From positions 79,254 through 143,253 of the forward strand of contig ONGG01000008.1 of assembly GCA_900317305.1 (NCBI GenBank): DNA of 64,000 nt. The letters are read 5' to 3'. The notes below the pieces were generated by a model that did no database searches, was not told where the DNA came from, and was given only the letters and a program-made list of their open reading frames with translations. The position numbers and the translations under genes were made by a program. Shown here piece after piece: positions 61,542 through 64,000 of the stretch (positions are counted from its first letter, which is position 1; the number at the start of each line of letters is the position of its first letter). The stretch is from an uncultured Prevotellaceae bacterium. Lineage in GTDB: Bacteria; Bacteroidota; Bacteroidia; Bacteroidales; Bacteroidaceae.

Positions 61542-63355
61542 TTCTCGTATTCGGTGGAACGACAGAAGGCCGCAAGGTGGTGGAGGAACTCGAAGACGCG
61601 GGATCTCCCTACTTCTACTCTACCCGCACCGACGGGCAGCAGATTGACCTTGTGCACGGCATCCACCTCACTGGCGGAATGGACCTGGACAAGATGACGG
61701 TTTTTTGCTATGCCCATGGCATCCGCCTTATCATCGATGCCGCCCACCCCTTCGCCGAAGACCTACACCAGAATGTGCTTCTGCTGGCACACCAAAGGCA
61801 CCTTCCACTCATCCGCTTCGACAGAATCTACCCACCCCGTACCGACGACGTGATGTGGTGCAAGGACTACCAAGACGCCATACGCCAACTGGAATCCCAT
61901 GGCATCGGAAAACTGCTGGTGCTCACGGGCGTGAACACCATCGGCAAACTCCGTGACTATTGGTCGAGACATGAATGCCGGGTGCGTATCCTCCATCGCC
62001 AGGCCTCGCTGGCTATGGCCCGAAAGGCCTGTTTCCCCGAAGACCATCTGGTGTACTACGAGGACGACGACACCCCATCGCTCATTGCCCGCTATCACCC
62101 CCAGGCCATCCTCACGAAGGAGAGTGGCGAGAGCGGAGGGTATGAAGAGAAAGTGAGAGCCGCCCATGAGGCCGGCATCCAAGTGTTTGTCGTAGAACGG
62201 CCCGAATATCCGCCTTCCATCGCAGGAGCGGAAGATGTGGTGCTGCATCGTGTAAACGGCCCGCATGGACTTCGACGCGCCGTGGAGCATCTGCTGCCCG
62301 AGTTCTACCCTCTGCACAGCGGACTGACCACCGGCACGTGTGCCACTGCCGCCGCCATTGCCGCCACTCGCCGTCTGCTCCTTGGCGAGAAGCCCCTGAC
62401 AGTGCCTGTGGTGCTGCCCAATGGGGAAACCATCAGCGTAGACGTGGAGTATGGCGAGGACTATGCCTCAGTGATGAAAGAAAGTGGAGATGACCCCGAC
62501 GTGACCAATGGCCTGGAAATACGGGCGGAGGTGAGCCAGTTGGATGAAGGGGAAACAACAAAAATAGAGATAGTTGGCGGCGAGGGCGTGGGCATCTTCA
62601 CGTTGCCCGGCTTCGACTACCCGCCCGGCGAGCCTGCCATCAACAAAGCCCCACGCGAGATGATACGCCGCAACCTGCAGCCGTTTGGCACCCCCTTGCG
62701 GGTGATCATCTCCGTGCCCCGTGGAGCCGAGATAGCCCGGCGCACGTTCAATCCCCGTCTGGGCATCGAGGGCGGCATCAGTATCATCGGTGTATCGGGC
62801 ATCGTAAAGCCATTCTCCGAGGAGGCATTTCTGGAGAGCATCCACAAATGTCTGGAAGTAGCCCGAGCCAGTGGTGCCGACAGGGTGGTCATCAACAGTG
62901 GCGCCAAGAGCGAGCGGTTTGTGAAGGCGGTATATCCCGACCTGCCCCAACAAGCCTTCGTGGAATATGGCAACTACATCGGAGAGACCCTGAAAATGGC
63001 TTCCGAACTGGGAATAAAAAAAGTGACGTTGGGGGTGATGCTCGGCAAAGCCGTGAAACTGGCCGCCGGACAACTTGACACCCACAGCAAGCGGGGAACG
63101 ATGGACAAGGAGTTTATCTCGCGGATGCTCGATGAGGCAGGCTGCCCCCTCGACCTCTCCACGCTTACCCTTGCCCGCGACCTATGGAAAATGATTCCTC
63201 CAGCAAAGACCGAAGCCTTCTGCCACGTGGTCATCGGTCATTGCATGGCCCACTGCGCCCCATTGCTCGGTGATGGCCAACTCAACATCCTGCTAATTGG
63301 AGAAGACGGGGAGATTCATCCTGTCACTCCCCAACCTCGTCCTTCCTCCTTCTGA
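61538..63355 (+). CDS. cbiJD: CbiJ-CbiD fusion: precorrin-6A reductase / C1-methyltransferase
   Basis: A 605-residue protein. Residues 1-250 are CbiJ/CobK, with ILVFGGTTEGRKVVEEL and IIDAAHPFAEDLHQNVL. Residues 255-605 are CbiD, with LHSGLTTGTCATAAAIAATR and FNPRLGIEGGISIIGVSGIV. CbiD methylates C1, giving precorrin-6A, which CbiJ then reduces, so the fusion again joins consecutive steps. It overlaps cbiGF by 4 bases. Its 3' end overlaps the convergent permease gene by 32 bases. Confidence 0.92.
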   Translation: MILVFGGTTEGRKVVEELEDAGSPYFYSTRTDGQQIDLVHGIHLTGGMDLDKMTVFCYAHGIRLIIDAAHPFAEDLHQNVLLLAHQRHLPLIRFDRIYPPRTDDVMWCKDYQDAIRQLESHGIGKLLVLTGVNTIGKLRDYWSRHECRVRILHRQASLAMARKACFPEDHLVYYEDDDTPSLIARYHPQAILTKESGESGGYEEKVRAAHEAGIQVFVVERPEYPPSIAGAEDVVLHRVNGPHGLRRAVEHLLPEFYPLHSGLTTGTCATAAAIAATRRLLLGEKPLTVPVVLPNGETISVDVEYGEDYASVMKESGDDPDVTNGLEIRAEVSQLDEGETTKIEIVGGEGVGIFTLPGFDYPPGEPAINKAPREMIRRNLQPFGTPLRVIISVPRGAEIARRTFNPRLGIEGGISIIGVSGIVKPFSEEAFLESIHKCLEVARASGADRVVINSGAKSERFVKAVYPDLPQQAFVEYGNYIGETLKMASELGIKKVTLGVMLGKAVKLAAGQLDTHSKRGTMDKEFISRMLDEAGCPLDLSTLTLARDLWKMIPPAKTEAFCHVVIGHCMAHCAPLLGDGQLNILLIGEDGEIHPVTPQPRPSSF

Positions 63356-64000
63356 ACAGCACCATGGCGATGACCGGTGCCCCCACCAGGGCAGTGACCG
63401 AGTTGACTGGCAAGGCGCCCTCGAAGCCCGGCAGACGGGCCAGGAGGTTGCATACCAATGCAAGCACCCCTCCTGCGAGCATCGTGCCAGGCATGAGTAT
63501 GCGGTGGTCGCTGGTGCGATAAAGAGCCCGCGCCAGATGGGGAACCGCAAGCCCGATGAACATGATTGGTCCGCAATAGGCCGTGACAATGGCCACGAGC
63601 ACTCCCGAGCAGACGATGACCAGCAGGCGTGAACGCTGGATGTTGAGTCCGAGATTGCGGGCATAGGCATCGCCCAAGAGCAAGAGGTTCATGGTCTTGA
63701 CCAGCAACATGCTCAACGGCAGCAAGATAGCCATCAGAGTGACGAAGAGCAACATCTGGTCGCCTGAGACACGGGCGAAAGAGCCCAGTCCCCACACCAC
63801 GAAAGCCTTGACATCCTCCTCGGCAGAGAAAAACTTCAGTACGCCGATGATGGCATTGGCCAGATAGCCAATCATCACGCCTATAATAAGTAATGTGACA
63901 TTTCCCTTCACCTTCTGCGAGACATAGGCGATGAGACCCAAGATGGCCAAGGCACCGACGATGGCCGCTATCGACATCGCCACATCGCCCAGATAGCCCA
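63324..64000 (-). CDS. FecCD/BtuC-type ABC transporter permease (partial)
   Basis: The last 225 or so residues of a polytopic permease whose start lies beyond the window. GYLGDVAMSIAAIVGALAIL, LLLGDAYARNLGLNIQRSR, GPIMFIGLAVPHLARALYRT and NSVTALVGAPVIAMVLFRRR are typical of iron-chelate/cobalamin permeases. Next to the cobalamin genes, B12 or another corrinoid is the likely cargo, but iron chelates use the same family. The frame stays open to base 64000. Confidence 0.88.
   Translation of the reverse strand, partial: GYLGDVAMSIAAIVGALAILGLIAYVSQKVKGNVTLLIIGVMIGYLANAIIGVLKFFSAEEDVKAFVVWGLGSFARVSGDQMLLFVTLMAILLPLSMLLVKTMNLLLLGDAYARNLGLNIQRSRLLVIVCSGVLVAIVTAYCGPIMFIGLAVPHLARALYRTSDHRILMPGTMLAGGVLALVCNLLARLPGFEGALPVNSVTALVGAPVIAMVLFRRRKDEVGE

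Overview
The window looks like the chromosome of a gut or oral Bacteroidota, most probably Prevotella or a close relative. The signs are promoters of the Bacteroidota type (TTG, about 20 bases, TAnnTTTG), almost no Shine-Dalgarno sequences, TonB-dependent receptors in operons, GH9-type glycosidase remnants, IS66/IS21/IS3/IS4-like debris, and an anaerobic (cbi-type) cobalamin pathway. No rRNA, tRNA or CRISPR array was seen.

Region 1 (1-8.4 kb) is core-like: a bile-acid:sodium symporter family transporter, a DUF1846 protein, a Gfo/Idh/MocA oxidoreductase flanked by two decayed glycosidase fragments, an NAD-dependent epimerase, and a two-gene minus-strand operon (aldose epimerase, alpha/beta hydrolase). 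Short tandem repeats and hairpins sit directly after several stop codons.

Region 2 (8.7-45.1 kb) is an A+T-rich accessory locus for a cell-surface polysaccharide (capsule or O-antigen). A plus-strand arm (9.7-17.3 kb) encodes a NeuD-like acyltransferase, ACP, SDR, KASIII-like enzyme, VOC protein, FkbH-like glyceryl transferase, a second ACP, a GT4 and a TagF-like polymerase. A convergent minus-strand arm (43.2-19.1 kb) encodes two GT4 enzymes, a Wzy-like polymerase, an NTP-transferase-like protein, a phosphonate module (three-domain PEP mutase, phosphonopyruvate decarboxylase, phosphonoacetaldehyde reductase), an Fe-S/acetyltransferase fusion, a second ACP-SDR-KASIII cassette, an aldo/keto reductase, two membrane acyltransferases, a Wzx flippase, a pyruvyl transferase, a GT2, a Stealth protein and a second TagF-like protein. 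The inferred product is a polymer linked or decorated by phosphodiesters and carrying hydroxyethylphosphonate, short acyl or glyceryl groups, pyruvate and O-acyl groups. Transposase scars lie at the joints between modules. Three related small-protein genes of unknown function lie at the two ends of the locus (8.8, 43.8 and 44.6 kb), each with its own promoter.

Region 3 (45.3-64 kb) is G+C-rich and devoted to cobalamin. A minus-strand operon behind a cobalamin riboswitch encodes a TonB receptor, a lipoprotein CbiK cobaltochelatase, a second TonB receptor, a CobD-like aminotransferase carrying in-frame repeats, and nadE. Divergent from it, cbiA-cbiP-cbiB and then four consecutive two-domain fusions (CbiH-CbiC, CbiE-CbiT, CbiG-CbiF, CbiJ-CbiD) run to 63.4 kb, where they meet a BtuC/FecCD-type permease cut by the window edge. 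CbiL, the uroporphyrinogen methyltransferase and the nucleotide-loop enzymes are not in the window.
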